Source: Flavobacterium sp. BFFFF2 (GTDB taxonomy: Bacteria; Bacteroidota; Bacteroidia; Flavobacteriales; Flavobacteriaceae). From it: a stretch of 51,899 bases of DNA. Below the pieces are notes generated by a model, which saw only the letters and a list, made by a program, of their open reading frames with translations, had not been told where the DNA came from and did not search any database. The translations under genes were made by a program, and so were the position numbers. Location of the stretch: positions 1 to 51,899 of the forward strand of contig NKJD01000025.1 of NCBI GenBank assembly GCA_002256385.1, in the 5' to 3' direction. This document shows, piece after piece, positions 42,173 through 50,514 of the stretch; positions within the stretch are counted from its first letter, which is position 1, and every line of letters begins with the position of its first letter.

Positions 42173-42655
42173 ATGGCAAGCCTTCAAGTTGGAAAAACCC
42201 TTCCCTATTTTGAACTATACGATCAGAATGGACAGCTTTTTAAATCAGATGCTTACGTGGGAAACTACCGCTTAGTGATTTATTTTTACCCCAAAGACCA
42301 CACACCTGGCTGTACCAAACAAGCCTGCGAATTTCGTGTGCAATATCCAGCTTGGTCCAAAGAAGGCGTCTTGGTTGTGGGCATCAGTAGTGACGCTGTA
42401 GGTAATCATTTTCAATTTGCAGCCGATTACCGATTGCCTTTTACATTGTTATCGGATCCACAAAGCAAACTGCGCAAGCAATGGGAAGTACCGCGGCAAA
42501 TGATGGGTTTGTTACCCGGCCGTGTCACCTATCTGGTAGGTTTGTCTGGGCAAATTGAACACATCATCGACACGCCTTTTCCGCTCAAACACATTGATGA
42601 GACCCGCCATTGGATTGAATCGTTTCATAAAAAAAACCTCCCGAAGGAGGTTTAA
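42173..42655 (+). CDS. bcp: thiol peroxidase, Bcp/PrxQ-type peroxiredoxin
   Basis: A thioredoxin-fold peroxidase of 160 residues. The motif PKDHTPGCTKQACEF holds the peroxidatic Cys (about 47) and the resolving Cys five residues later, as in the atypical 2-Cys Bcp type. The GISSD and TLLSDP segments complete the active site. It lies 1 bp after queD. The last codons (KKNLPKEV and stop) coincide with the hairpin that terminates the convergent gene on the other strand. Confidence 0.93.
   Translation: MASLQVGKTLPYFELYDQNGQLFKSDAYVGNYRLVIYFYPKDHTPGCTKQACEFRVQYPAWSKEGVLVVGISSDAVGNHFQFAADYRLPFTLLSDPQSKLRKQWEVPRQMMGLLPGRVTYLVGLSGQIEHIIDTPFPLKHIDETRHWIESFHKKNLPKEV
42631..42653 (-). terminator. terminator embedded in the 3' end of bcp, serving the convergent gene
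   Basis: Read on the minus strand, CCTCC-TTCG-GGAGG is followed by a run of T residues, 34 bp after the stop codon of the type IX cargo gene. On the plus strand the same DNA forms the last codons of the peroxiredoxin. It may also help termination on the plus strand, though only TTT follows there. Confidence 0.7.
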
Positions 42656-42684
42656 ATTCTGATAATAAGTAGCGTGCAATAGGC

Positions 42685-43710
42685 TTATTGCACCACCAAC
42701 TTTTGGTTTAAAACAGGTTGACCTTGTTGCTTTACTTCTAAAACATACACACCAGCAGCGCTTATAGCCGGTATTGACATCGTGGTTTGCCCATCAATAT
42801 CAATGGTTTTGGCTACCATTTTAGCTCCCTTCAAATCGTAGATTGTCACTTCTGCTTGGCTTATTAATTGAGTCGAGTCAAAAGTCAATTGTCCTTGCAC
42901 TAAATCATAACGAGCTAATTGCACTGTTTTTGACTCAAAAATTTGGTTACTTAACGTGTTTAGGTCATTCCATGTACGTGCAATTTTTAAACAGCTAAAA
43001 AAGCCAGTTGGCAAATTGGACGCATTTTGACGAACAACAATGCGGTCGATACTACCTGCTTGATCGGCTCCCGTGAAATTTACAAATGCAGGCGTCGTAG
43101 GTTCTGCAGAAGCCAAAACTGGATCAACAAAAACAGAAACAGCATCATCTGATGTACCAGTTCCTTGCGAATATTTGATGACCACCAAATGATCTTGGTT
43201 CATGTTGTAGCCGTTTGGTGAAAAAACGGCCGGATTGCCACTTGACCCCTTTGTTACGCCAATATAATAACTGCCTGTTGAGGCTGTTTTAAAAAACACC
43301 CGAAAAGTGGTATTGAAATTGTTAGCACTAGATACTCTAATAATATCATTGCTGGACGTTGTACCTGGTGTAGCAGACAAATTAATCAAAAACGAAAAAT
43401 ACAGATCTCCTGAATTTTGAACTGCCGGAAAAAAAGTACCACATGAATCGGCATCTGATTGAATGGTAACTGCTTTTGTAGTAGAGGCATAATCTGTGTA
43501 ACTCATGGTCCGATTGGCCACAGCTGCACCCGAGCAAATAGCGCCAGCGCAAGCCCCTAAACCAGCCGATGAGGAGTTGTTAGTCCATGTTCCTTGGCCG
43601 TTTAATGCGGCTGCATTGTAGGTGCTAAAATTGTCTTGGAAAATGATTTGCGCCTGCAACTGCCCCATAAAAGCCAGTCCTAATGCGCCAAAAAGGAATG
43701 TTTTTTTCAT
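42685..43710 (-). CDS. secreted beta-sandwich protein with type IX sorting domain
   Basis: A signal peptide (MKKTFLFGALGLAFMGQLQAQ) leads into a 250-residue jelly-roll-like region (IIFQDNFSTYNAA ... LNGQGTWTNNSSSAG). This is characteristic of LamG/concanavalin-like carbohydrate- or protein-binding domains in Bacteroidota. The last 75 residues (LTFDSTQLISQAEVTIYDLKG ... GVYVLEVKQ) are a type A C-terminal sorting domain. It is exported across the outer membrane by the type IX system. The ligand is unknown. Pairs of Cys (ACAGAICSG) may form disulphides. It is divergent from the MATE gene. Confidence 0.87.
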   Translation of the reverse strand: MKKTFLFGALGLAFMGQLQAQIIFQDNFSTYNAAALNGQGTWTNNSSSAGLGACAGAICSGAAVANRTMSYTDYASTTKAVTIQSDADSCGTFFPAVQNSGDLYFSFLINLSATPGTTSSNDIIRVSSANNFNTTFRVFFKTASTGSYYIGVTKGSSGNPAVFSPNGYNMNQDHLVVIKYSQGTGTSDDAVSVFVDPVLASAEPTTPAFVNFTGADQAGSIDRIVVRQNASNLPTGFFSCLKIARTWNDLNTLSNQIFESKTVQLARYDLVQGQLTFDSTQLISQAEVTIYDLKGAKMVAKTIDIDGQTTMSIPAISAAGVYVLEVKQQGQPVLNQKLVVQ

Positions 43711-43818
43711 ATCGTTTTTCTTTAGTGTTTGAACGAGCTAATATATGTATTTTTAATTAGACAAATGTTAAAAAATCACCTACAGTAGTACTACCTTTGC
43801 CGCTCAAAAAATCAAGCT

Positions 43819-45195
43819 ATGCTAGGTTCCGTTTACCGCCGCGAATTTGCCGAAAACATCCGATTGGCGTATCCCGTTATTCTCGGAATGATTGGCCATA
43901 CCCTCATTGGTATAGTCGATAATATCATGGTAGGTAAATTAGGAAGTACCGAATTGGCAGCCGTTTCATTGGGCAACAGCCTCATTTTTGTGGCCATGTC
44001 ATTTGGTATTGGATTTTCAACGGCTTTGACGCCTTTGATTGCCGAACAAAACCAGAAAACGTATAATCCGATCATCCACCAATTTTTTAAACAAGGGGTT
44101 CAATTATGTTTGTTAATTGGCATCTTGCTGTTTGGTTTGGTTGAATTATGCAAACCGCTCATGTATTTGATGCACCAGCCCAAAGAAGTGATTGCTTTGG
44201 CAGCCCCCTTTTTAGACGGGGTTGCTTTGTCATTGATTCCATTAATTGCCTACCAAGGCTACAAGCAATTTGCCGACGGCTTATCAATGACCCGCTATTC
44301 GATGTACGCCATTTTAATGGCCAATGTGGTGCATGTTGGGCTCAATTATTGGTTTATTTACGGCGGGTGGTTTGTGCCAGCTATGGGCATTCAGGGCGCC
44401 GCGTTGGGCACAGTGATTTCCCGTTTATTAATGGTCCTATTTATGCATTTGATTTTGAGCAAAAATGCCATTACACGCGTTTATTTCCCTACCCTATTTA
44501 AGTTTTCATTTAATAAAAAAATGTGCTTGCAAATTTGCAAACTAGGCATTCCTTCCGCTTTGCAAATGTTTTTTGAAGTGGTATTATTCACAGCAGCCAT
44601 TTGGCTATGTGGGTCATTGGGCAAAAGCAGCCAGGCGGCGAACCAAGTGGCGCTGAGCTTGGCATCATTTACCTTTATGTTTGCCATGGGACTCAGTGTG
44701 GTGGCCATGATCCGGGTTGGAAATGCCCATGGAAGCCAAGACTATAACAAATTATTGGTAGTAGCTCGTTCCATATTTATCATGGCTGTGGGGCTTGAAA
44801 TTTTATTTGCTTTGATATTTTTGAGTTTACACGACATTTTACCGTACCTATTTTTAGATGTTTCATCGGCAAAAGCCCAAGCGGAAAACAGTGAAGTATT
44901 GCTCATTTCGTCGGAACTGCTTGTCGTTGCTGCCTTTTTCCAGTTGTCCGACGGCATTCAAGTGGTGGTATTGGGGGCGTTGCGAGGCTTGCAAGATGCC
45001 AAGTGGCCCATGTACATTACCTTTATTTCTTATTGGTTGATTGGATTTCCGATTTCATTATATTTGGGCTTTTATACCCCGTTAAAAGCGACCGGAATTT
45101 GGATGGGCTTGCTGGCTGGTTTAACCGCAGCAGCTGCCTTGCTTTACTGGCGATTTCACACCGTGAGCAAACGATTATTAGTCAAAAACATTTAA
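43819..45195 (+). CDS. MATE family multidrug exporter (NorM-like)
   Basis: A 458-residue, twelve-helix exporter of the MATE family using a sodium or proton gradient. The first bundle begins LAYPVILGMIGHTLIGIVDNIMVGKLG, with the typical IVDNIMVG motif, and a matching second half begins at GIPSALQMFFEVVLF. A TACCTTTG box lies at 43792-43799 but no clear -33 element precedes it. The last helix ends SKRLLVKNI. A small conserved protein gene follows after 10 bp and is probably co-transcribed. Substrates unpredictable from sequence. Confidence 0.95.
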   Translation: MLGSVYRREFAENIRLAYPVILGMIGHTLIGIVDNIMVGKLGSTELAAVSLGNSLIFVAMSFGIGFSTALTPLIAEQNQKTYNPIIHQFFKQGVQLCLLIGILLFGLVELCKPLMYLMHQPKEVIALAAPFLDGVALSLIPLIAYQGYKQFADGLSMTRYSMYAILMANVVHVGLNYWFIYGGWFVPAMGIQGAALGTVISRLLMVLFMHLILSKNAITRVYFPTLFKFSFNKKMCLQICKLGIPSALQMFFEVVLFTAAIWLCGSLGKSSQAANQVALSLASFTFMFAMGLSVVAMIRVGNAHGSQDYNKLLVVARSIFIMAVGLEILFALIFLSLHDILPYLFLDVSSAKAQAENSEVLLISSELLVVAAFFQLSDGIQVVVLGALRGLQDAKWPMYITFISYWLIGFPISLYLGFYTPLKATGIWMGLLAGLTAAAALLYWRFHTVSKRLLVKNI

Positions 45196-45205
45196 TTTTA
45201 ACATA

Positions 45206-45436
45206 ATGACCATTCCTAAATTTGTCCTAGCTGACAACACCGATTACCCAGATGATATCTATGTCATCCATTTAGAATATCCCTTATTTATCATCAACTT
45301 GAGTGATGATACCATTGAGTTTTTAGAAGATTTAGACGAATCGGAAGAAGCAGAACTTACCGAAGCCATGGAAAAATTGATCGAAGAAGCGGGTGCGTTT
45401 TACGACCGCGAAATGGACCGCTACGACGAAGAATAA
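45206..45436 (+). CDS. small acidic conserved hypothetical protein
   Basis: A 76-residue, very acidic protein (about a third Asp/Glu) without recognised domain. The N-terminal half (IPKFVLADNTDYPDDIYVIHLEYPLFIINL) is beta-like; the C-terminal half (ESEEAELTEAMEKLIEEAGAF) is helical. Similar small proteins are seen in other Bacteroidota. It follows the MATE gene by 10 bp. Its stop codon touches the stop codon of the convergent gene with no base between. Confidence 0.8.
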   Translation: MTIPKFVLADNTDYPDDIYVIHLEYPLFIINLSDDTIEFLEDLDESEEAELTEAMEKLIEEAGAFYDREMDRYDEE

Positions 45437-45913
45437 TTAGTTTTTTCGAACCATGGTGAAGGTTTCAAACGACAGCTTGCCGTTTTGCACGCCAGAAATT
45501 TGCGCAATCATTTGGCCCTTTGCATTGTGGCGATAACTTATTTTTTGCGGATAATCGTGTTTGGGGTTTTCAAAAACACCCGGTTTTGTTTGTCTAAACG
45601 AAACCGGTTTGTTTTGATTTTGTCCCCGCACGGTGGCAATGTAGAGCACCTGATTGGCATGTGACTCAAGGGCTATTGTTTCATAATGTAAGGTATCTTT
45701 TCCTTGACAATAATAACTCAGCCCTTGAAACACACTGTCATTCACTTGTTCCCATTTTTCAAACAAATGTCCCTCAGGTGTTTTCCATTCCCATTGACCC
45801 AACATCCATTGGTTTGCTTGGAGCGAATGGGCTTTTTCTTTGTTTTTTCCGCATGAAAAAAGCAGGCCAGCTAAAACCAAAACAGCCAAAAAAGGACGTA
45901 AATGAGTCATCAA
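45437..45913 (-). CDS. DUF6265-like lipoprotein
   Basis: A lipoprotein signal, MMTHLRPFLAVLVLAGLLFSC, has the acylated Cys after LFS. The mature 137 residues match a DUF6265-type lipocalin-like barrel: WMLGQWEWKTPEGHLFEKW, DTLHYETIAL, PGVFENPKHDYPQKISY (a WENPxHDFPQ-like core). Function unknown; such proteins are probably periplasmic and may bind small hydrophobic molecules. It lies 8 bp after valS on the same strand, so it is probably read through from valS. Confidence 0.88.
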   Translation of the reverse strand: MMTHLRPFLAVLVLAGLLFSCGKNKEKAHSLQANQWMLGQWEWKTPEGHLFEKWEQVNDSVFQGLSYYCQGKDTLHYETIALESHANQVLYIATVRGQNQNKPVSFRQTKPGVFENPKHDYPQKISYRHNAKGQMIAQISGVQNGKLSFETFTMVRKN

Positions 45914-45921
45914 AATATATT

Positions 45922-48558
45922 TTAAAGTTTTTCTAAAGCAATAATACTCTCTTCAATAGTAGCGATATTAGCCAAAGCATCCGCTTCTTTTTTCAATTCC
46001 ATTTCGAGCACCTTTTCGGGTGCGCCGCTTCTGAATTTTTCATTGGACAATTTGGCTTGCACCGACCGCAAGAATCCTTGCGTATAAATCAACTCCTCAC
46101 GCAATTTTTTCAATTCATCTTCCACATTCACGCGGCCTTCCAGCGGAATAAAAAATTCAGCCGATTGCACACGAAACGACATGGCCCCATTGACTTTCTC
46201 GGGGGTTTCCGTTAAATGATCCACATTTCCTAACTTTTGTATCACCGCATCCATGCTTCTAAAAGCAGCAGGCACTTGGAACACCAGCAAAGGAAGTGCA
46301 TCTTTTAATGGAATGTTTTTTTCTTTGCGCAACGTTCGGACACCTGCTATCACTTCTTGGGCAAATTCAAAGGCGGCTAATTCTTGTTCGTCAAACGGTT
46401 GACTTGTTGGCCAATTGGAAACAATCAAAGCTTCTTCGGTGGTTCGTGCGCTAATGTGTTGCCAAATTTCTTCGGTCAAGAAAGGCATAAATGGATGCAA
46501 TAATTTCAAATTGGCTTCTAAAGCTTCAATGACCCCTTGGTAGGTTTTTCGATCGATGGGTTGTTGGTAATTCGGTTTACACAACTCCAGCAACCACGAA
46601 CAAAAATCGTCCCATACCAATTTATAAATGGCCATTAACGCATCTGAAAGTCTGTATTTTTCAAAATGATCTTCAATCTCAGCCAGGGTTTTATTCAATT
46701 TTTGGTTGTACCATGACAACCCAAGGCGGGCGGCTTCTGGTTGAGGCAAATCAGCTTGCTCCCACCCTTGAATTAAACGAAAAGCATTCCAAATTTTGGT
46801 AGCAAATGCCTTGCCATTTTTACATAATTCTTCGTCAAATAAAATATCATTCCCTGCTGCAGCACTAAGTAACAAACCAACACGAACCCCATCGGCACCG
46901 AATTCTTGAATCAAATCAAGCGGATCGGGCGAGTTTCCTAAAGATTTCGACATTTTACGGCGTTGCTTGTCACGCACCAAACCAGTTAAATACACATGGC
47001 TAAATGGCTTTTCACCCATGTATTCATAACCCGCAAATATCATTCGGGCTACCCAGAAAAACAAAATATCAGGGCCCGTCACCAAATCTTGGGTAGGATA
47101 ATAGTACTTAATTTCTTCGTTTTCGGGCTCTAAAATCCCGCCAAAAACGGCAATGGGCCACAACCAAGAGGAAAACCAAGTATCTAAGGCATCTGGGTCT
47201 TGCGTTAAATCGGCGTGAGTTAAAGCGTCATTACCAGTCGCTTGCTGTGCCAACGTCAAAGCCTCGTCCATTGATTCGGCCACCACGAAATCCGTTTTAC
47301 CCGGACCATAAAAATAGGCTGGAATTTGTTGTCCCCACCACAATTGCCGCGAAATATTCCAATCGCGGATGTTCTCGAGCCAATGTTTATAGGTATTATT
47401 AAATCGGTTGGGATGCAGTTGAATATCGCCTGTTTCCAATACGGCTTTTATTGCAGGTTCCACCAATTCATCCATGCGCAAAAACCATTGATCTGACAAA
47501 CGTGGCTCAATAACTGCCTTGGTACGTTCAGAAGTACCTACATTATTGATATGGGATTCAGTTTTTACCAAAGCGCCTATATTTTTCAATTCAATGGCTA
47601 TGGCATCGCGCACCACAAATCGGTCTTGACCCTCGTAATGAAGGCCAAACTGATTTAATGTGCCATTTGGGTGAAAAATATCAATGATTTCGAGTCCGTA
47701 TTTATCGCCTAAGGTTTTGTCATTCACATCGTGTGCAGGTGTCACTTTCAGGCAACCTGTACCAAATTCGCGGTCTACATAGTCGTCAAAAATAATTGGC
47801 ACGACGCGGTTGCAAATCGGAACAATGGCATTTTTGCCTTTTAAATGGCTGTATCTTTCGTCGTCAGGATGAATACAAATGGCTGCATCGCCCAAAATGG
47901 TTTCTGGACGGGTGGTGGCAATGGTCAATGTTTCGTCTGACCCTTCAATGGCGTACTGCAAATAATAGAGATTTCCTTGGCGCTCTTCGTAAATCACTTC
48001 TTCGTCAGACAAAGTAGTAAGCGCCTCCGGATCCCAATTCACCATCCGATAACCTCTATATATATGACCTTTGCGGTACAAATCGACAAACGACCGAATT
48101 ACCGAAGCGCTCATGTCCGGATCCATCGTGAATTTAGTACGGTCCCAATCGCAGGAGCAACCCAATTGTTTGAGTTGTTCCAAGATGGTGCCGCCGTATT
48201 TTTCTGTCCAATCCCAAGCGTGTTTCAAAAATTCTTGGCGGGTTAAATCTGTTTTGTTGATGCCTTCACTTTTCAATTTGGCCACCACTTTTGCCTCGGT
48301 GGCAATTGATGCATGGTCAGTTCCGGGCACCCAACACGCATTGAACCCTTTTAACCGCGCCCTGCGAATGAGCACGTCTTGGATGGTATTGTTGAGCATG
48401 TGCCCCATGTGCAAGACGCCAGTCACGTTTGGCGGTGGAATCACTATGGTATAAGGCGTACGGGCATCGGGCACCGAACGGAAATAGTTGTTTTGCATCC
48501 AGTACTGGTACCATTTTTTTTCGGCCGCTTGGGCATCATATTGGGCAGGTATTGTCAT
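45922..48558 (-). CDS. valS: valine-tRNA ligase
   Basis: Class I aminoacyl-tRNA synthetase charging tRNA-Val, 878 residues. The ATP-binding signatures are present: HMGH in VLHMGHML near residue 50, and KMSKS (RKMSKSLGNSPDP) near 537. The editing domain is complete (ATTRPETILGDAAICIHP). The C-terminal coiled-coil arm starts LEGRVNVEDELKKLREEL. A lone long housekeeping gene, divergent from the DUF1573 gene. Confidence 0.97.
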   Translation of the reverse strand: MTIPAQYDAQAAEKKWYQYWMQNNYFRSVPDARTPYTIVIPPPNVTGVLHMGHMLNNTIQDVLIRRARLKGFNACWVPGTDHASIATEAKVVAKLKSEGINKTDLTRQEFLKHAWDWTEKYGGTILEQLKQLGCSCDWDRTKFTMDPDMSASVIRSFVDLYRKGHIYRGYRMVNWDPEALTTLSDEEVIYEERQGNLYYLQYAIEGSDETLTIATTRPETILGDAAICIHPDDERYSHLKGKNAIVPICNRVVPIIFDDYVDREFGTGCLKVTPAHDVNDKTLGDKYGLEIIDIFHPNGTLNQFGLHYEGQDRFVVRDAIAIELKNIGALVKTESHINNVGTSERTKAVIEPRLSDQWFLRMDELVEPAIKAVLETGDIQLHPNRFNNTYKHWLENIRDWNISRQLWWGQQIPAYFYGPGKTDFVVAESMDEALTLAQQATGNDALTHADLTQDPDALDTWFSSWLWPIAVFGGILEPENEEIKYYYPTQDLVTGPDILFFWVARMIFAGYEYMGEKPFSHVYLTGLVRDKQRRKMSKSLGNSPDPLDLIQEFGADGVRVGLLLSAAAGNDILFDEELCKNGKAFATKIWNAFRLIQGWEQADLPQPEAARLGLSWYNQKLNKTLAEIEDHFEKYRLSDALMAIYKLVWDDFCSWLLELCKPNYQQPIDRKTYQGVIEALEANLKLLHPFMPFLTEEIWQHISARTTEEALIVSNWPTSQPFDEQELAAFEFAQEVIAGVRTLRKEKNIPLKDALPLLVFQVPAAFRSMDAVIQKLGNVDHLTETPEKVNGAMSFRVQSAEFFIPLEGRVNVEDELKKLREELIYTQGFLRSVQAKLSNEKFRSGAPEKVLEMELKKEADALANIATIEESIIALEKL

Positions 48559-48669
48559 ATAGTAGAAATATTCTAGCTCAGATTAAATGAAAAATGAGGT
48601 TTTGATTTGACTTTATAGGTTTGCAAAAGTACGTAAACCCGCGGCTTCACAAAAACCTAATGTGGTTTT

Positions 48670-48699
48670 TTGGTTTGCACAAAATTCCTAGTATCTTTA
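48670..48699 (+). promoter_or_regulatory. promoter of the DUF1573 gene
   Basis: TTG (48670-48672), a 19-bp spacer and TATCTTTA (48692-48699), one base away from the phylum's TAnnTTTG box. The start codon lies 21 bp downstream. Confidence 0.6.
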
Positions 48700-48720
48700 C
48701 CTCAATAAATTTTTACAGCT

Positions 48721-49152
48721 ATGCGGTCATTACTCGTTTTGATTTTATTTGTTTTTCAGCTTTCATTGGCACAAACCAAAGGGGCAAAAATTGAATTTAA
48801 ACAAATTGAAAACACGCTTGATTTTGGCACTGTCAACAAAGATGAGGACAATGGCATTAGATACTTTGAGTTCACAAATACGGGTGATGAGCCTTTGGTG
48901 ATTACAAATGCCCAATCAACTTGTGGTTGCACCGTTCCTTCTTTTCCAAAAGAACCCATTGCACCAGGAGGAACTGGTAAAATCCAAATTAAATACAACA
49001 TGAACCCGGGGCCCATTCGAAAAACCATCACCATTGAATCAAACGCGATCAATACCGAAGGTGGCATGGTTGCCTTAAAAATTAAAGGGGAAGTGGTCGT
49101 GAAGCCAATAGTGAGTCCGCTCGAAAAAAAGAAATCTGCACCTATGCAATAA
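48721..49152 (+). CDS. secreted DUF1573 protein
   Basis: A signal peptide (MRSLLVLILFVFQLSLAQ) precedes a single immunoglobulin-like DUF1573 domain of about 100 residues (FGTVNKDEDNGIRYFEFTNTGDEPLVITNAQSTCGCTVPSFP). The C-G-C pair after ST is the family hallmark. Such proteins are widespread in Bacteroidota and have been linked to folding or envelope assembly, but the exact function is open. A promoter precedes it and a strong terminator follows, so it is a one-gene unit. Confidence 0.92.
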   Translation: MRSLLVLILFVFQLSLAQTKGAKIEFKQIENTLDFGTVNKDEDNGIRYFEFTNTGDEPLVITNAQSTCGCTVPSFPKEPIAPGGTGKIQIKYNMNPGPIRKTITIESNAINTEGGMVALKIKGEVVVKPIVSPLEKKKSAPMQ

Positions 49153-49156
49153 TTCA

Positions 49157-49187
49157 AATGCCTTATCGATGATAAGGCATTTTTTTT
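49157..49187 (+). terminator. rho-independent terminator of the DUF1573 gene
   Basis: A perfect 10-bp inverted repeat, ATGCCTTATC-GAT-GATAAGGCAT, is followed by eight T residues. The nested mobile elements begin 4 bp later, just outside the terminator. Confidence 0.9.
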
Positions 49188-49247
49188 GGTGAAGTGATTT
49201 AAACTTTTTTGATTGCAGCGAAAAATGAGGATTTTTGTTCCAGATTG

Positions 49248-49679
49248 CAACCCAAATGATGTATTGGACTTTGTGATGAAACCAACACTTTCAAAAAGTT
49301 TGCATTTGCAAACTCCAATAAAAAAGTTGGTTCTTAATGACCATTAAAAAACAAATATTAACGCCATTAAAAAGGGAAAAGGACAATAAAGCTGGGAGTG
49401 CACGGACTTTTTTTACCGCAGATGTAGCCAAGCTACATTGAGGACAAAAAACTGAATTGATTTAGACTTTTTTGATTGAAGCGAAAAATGAGGATTTTGG
49501 TTCCTGATTGTCACTTTTTTGCACTGCATAGCAGCGCTACGGAGTAATAAAAAGAGGCAATATGGGGCGAAAAGACCATTTTGCAGCCAATTGAAAAAAG
49601 TTTAGATCAATTCTCGGTACATTTCCAGATTTGCGGTCATTTTTACTTGTAATAAAATTCTAATACATTATTTGGGTTG
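49248..49679. mobile_element. element E2, 432 bp with 22-bp imperfect inverted repeats
   Basis: Left end CAACCCAAATGATGTATTGG and right end its reverse complement with 3 differences in 22 bp (49658-49679). The inner left part resembles the 92-bp hairpin units (AGTTTGC...GCAAACT, GACCATTAAAAAACAA), and the inner right part is copy B of the 160-bp element. There is no transposase; it is probably a non-autonomous element. Confidence 0.65.
49454..49613 (+). mobile_element. copy B of the 160-bp element, diverged
   Basis: Bounded by GAATTGATTTAGACTTTTTT and its near inverse AAAAAAGTTTAGATCAATTC. It has the same internal blocks as the other copies (TTTTTTGCACTGCATAGCAG, GGGGCGAAAAGACCATTTTG). The most diverged copy, so probably the oldest. 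Confidence 0.8.
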
Positions 49680-49714
49680 AAACTTTTTTGCACTGCATAG
49701 CAGCGCTACGGAGT

Positions 49715-49874
49715 GAAGTGGTTTAAACTTTTTTGATTGCAGCGAAAAATGAGGATTTTTGTTCCAGATTTTAGCTTTTTTGCACTGCATAGCAGCGCTA
49801 CGGAGTAATAAAAAGCTGAAACATGGGGCGAAAAGACCATTTTGCAGCCAATTGAAAAAAGTTTAAATCACTTC
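49715..49874 (+). mobile_element. copy C of the 160-bp element, intact
   Basis: An intact 160-bp copy with ends GAAGTGGTTTAAAC and GTTTAAATCACTTC, inserted in copy A after CTACGGAGT. The left and right halves are partly complementary along much of their length, so the element could fold as one long imperfect hairpin. It corresponds in reverse to 10178-10336. Confidence 0.88.
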
Positions 49875-49968
49875 AATAATAAAAAGCTGAAATATGGGGC
49901 GAAAAGACCATTTTGCAGCCAATTGAAAAAAGTTTAAATCACTTCGATTGTAATAATGCTTATAAGCC

Positions 49969-49998
49969 TTGATTCCCTGTAAAAATTAATTAATTTTG
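49969..49998 (+). promoter_or_regulatory. promoter of ndk
   Basis: TTG (49969-49971), a 19-bp spacer and TAATTTTG (49991-49998), an exact TAnnTTTG match. It lies 23 bp before the ndk start and 23 bp beyond the last mobile-element copy, which shows the insertions stopped just outside the promoter. Confidence 0.75.
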
Positions 49999-50021
49999 CC
50001 GCCGATAAAAAAATCATACCC

Positions 50022-50441
50022 ATGACAACAAACAGAACTTTTACAATGATTAAGCCCGATGGCGTCGAAAATGGACACATTGGCGGAATATTAAATATGA
50101 TTGCAGATGCAGGCTTCCGCATCGTGGCGCTGAAAAAAACACAAATGACAGTGGCTGACGCACAAGCATTTTATGCTGTTCATGCCGAACGTCCATTTTA
50201 TGGTGAATTGGTTGAGTTCATGAGCCGTGGTCCAATTGTAGCAGCCATCTTGGAAAAAGACAATGCTGTTGAAGACTTCCGCACCTTAATTGGGGCAACA
50301 AACCCAGCTAATGCGGCCGAAGGAACCATCCGTAAAAAATATGCTACTTCAATGGGCGAAAATGCCGTTCACGGTTCTGACAGTGATGAAAATGCCGCCA
50401 TCGAAGGTGCTTTTCATTTTTCAGGTCGCGAAATGTTCTAA
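50022..50441 (+). CDS. ndk: nucleoside-diphosphate kinase
   Basis: Transfers gamma-phosphate between nucleoside triphosphates and diphosphates through a phospho-histidine. The active-site motif NAVHGSD contains the catalytic His. Other segments are [36 protein letters not shown] and a [15 protein letters not shown] nucleotide loop. At 139 residues it has the normal length. It has its own promoter and terminator. An unusual nest of mobile elements fills the spacer upstream. Confidence 0.97.
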   Translation: MTTNRTFTMIKPDGVENGHIGGILNMIADAGFRIVALKKTQMTVADAQAFYAVHAERPFYGELVEFMSRGPIVAAILEKDNAVEDFRTLIGATNPANAAEGTIRKKYATSMGENAVHGSDSDENAAIEGAFHFSGREMF

Positions 50442-50460
50442 ACCAACCTTTATAAAATAT

Positions 50461-50498
50461 AAAAAGGCGGTCATTACTATGAACCGCCTTTTTTTTTC
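50461..50498. terminator. terminator between ndk and the PiT gene
   Basis: AAGGCGGT and ACCGCCTT form a stem, with A residues before and a long T run after, so it can work from both sides. It lies 20 bp after the ndk stop codon and 17 bp after the convergent PiT stop codon. Confidence 0.85.
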
Positions 50499-50514
50499 GA
50501 CTATACACGAAAAT

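Larger units (their letters stand above)
49191..49945 (+). mobile_element. copy A of the 160-bp element, split by two insertions
   Basis: The left part (49191-49247) begins GAAGTGATTTAAACTTTTTT, and the right end (to 49945) is its inverted repeat. Between them, element E2 (49248-49679) interrupts the middle, and copy C (49715-49874) interrupts the right half. Remaining copy A segments are 49191-49247, 49680-49714 and 49875-49945. Their order matches intact copy C. The whole nest lies in the DUF1573-ndk spacer and carries no genes. Confidence 0.85.
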
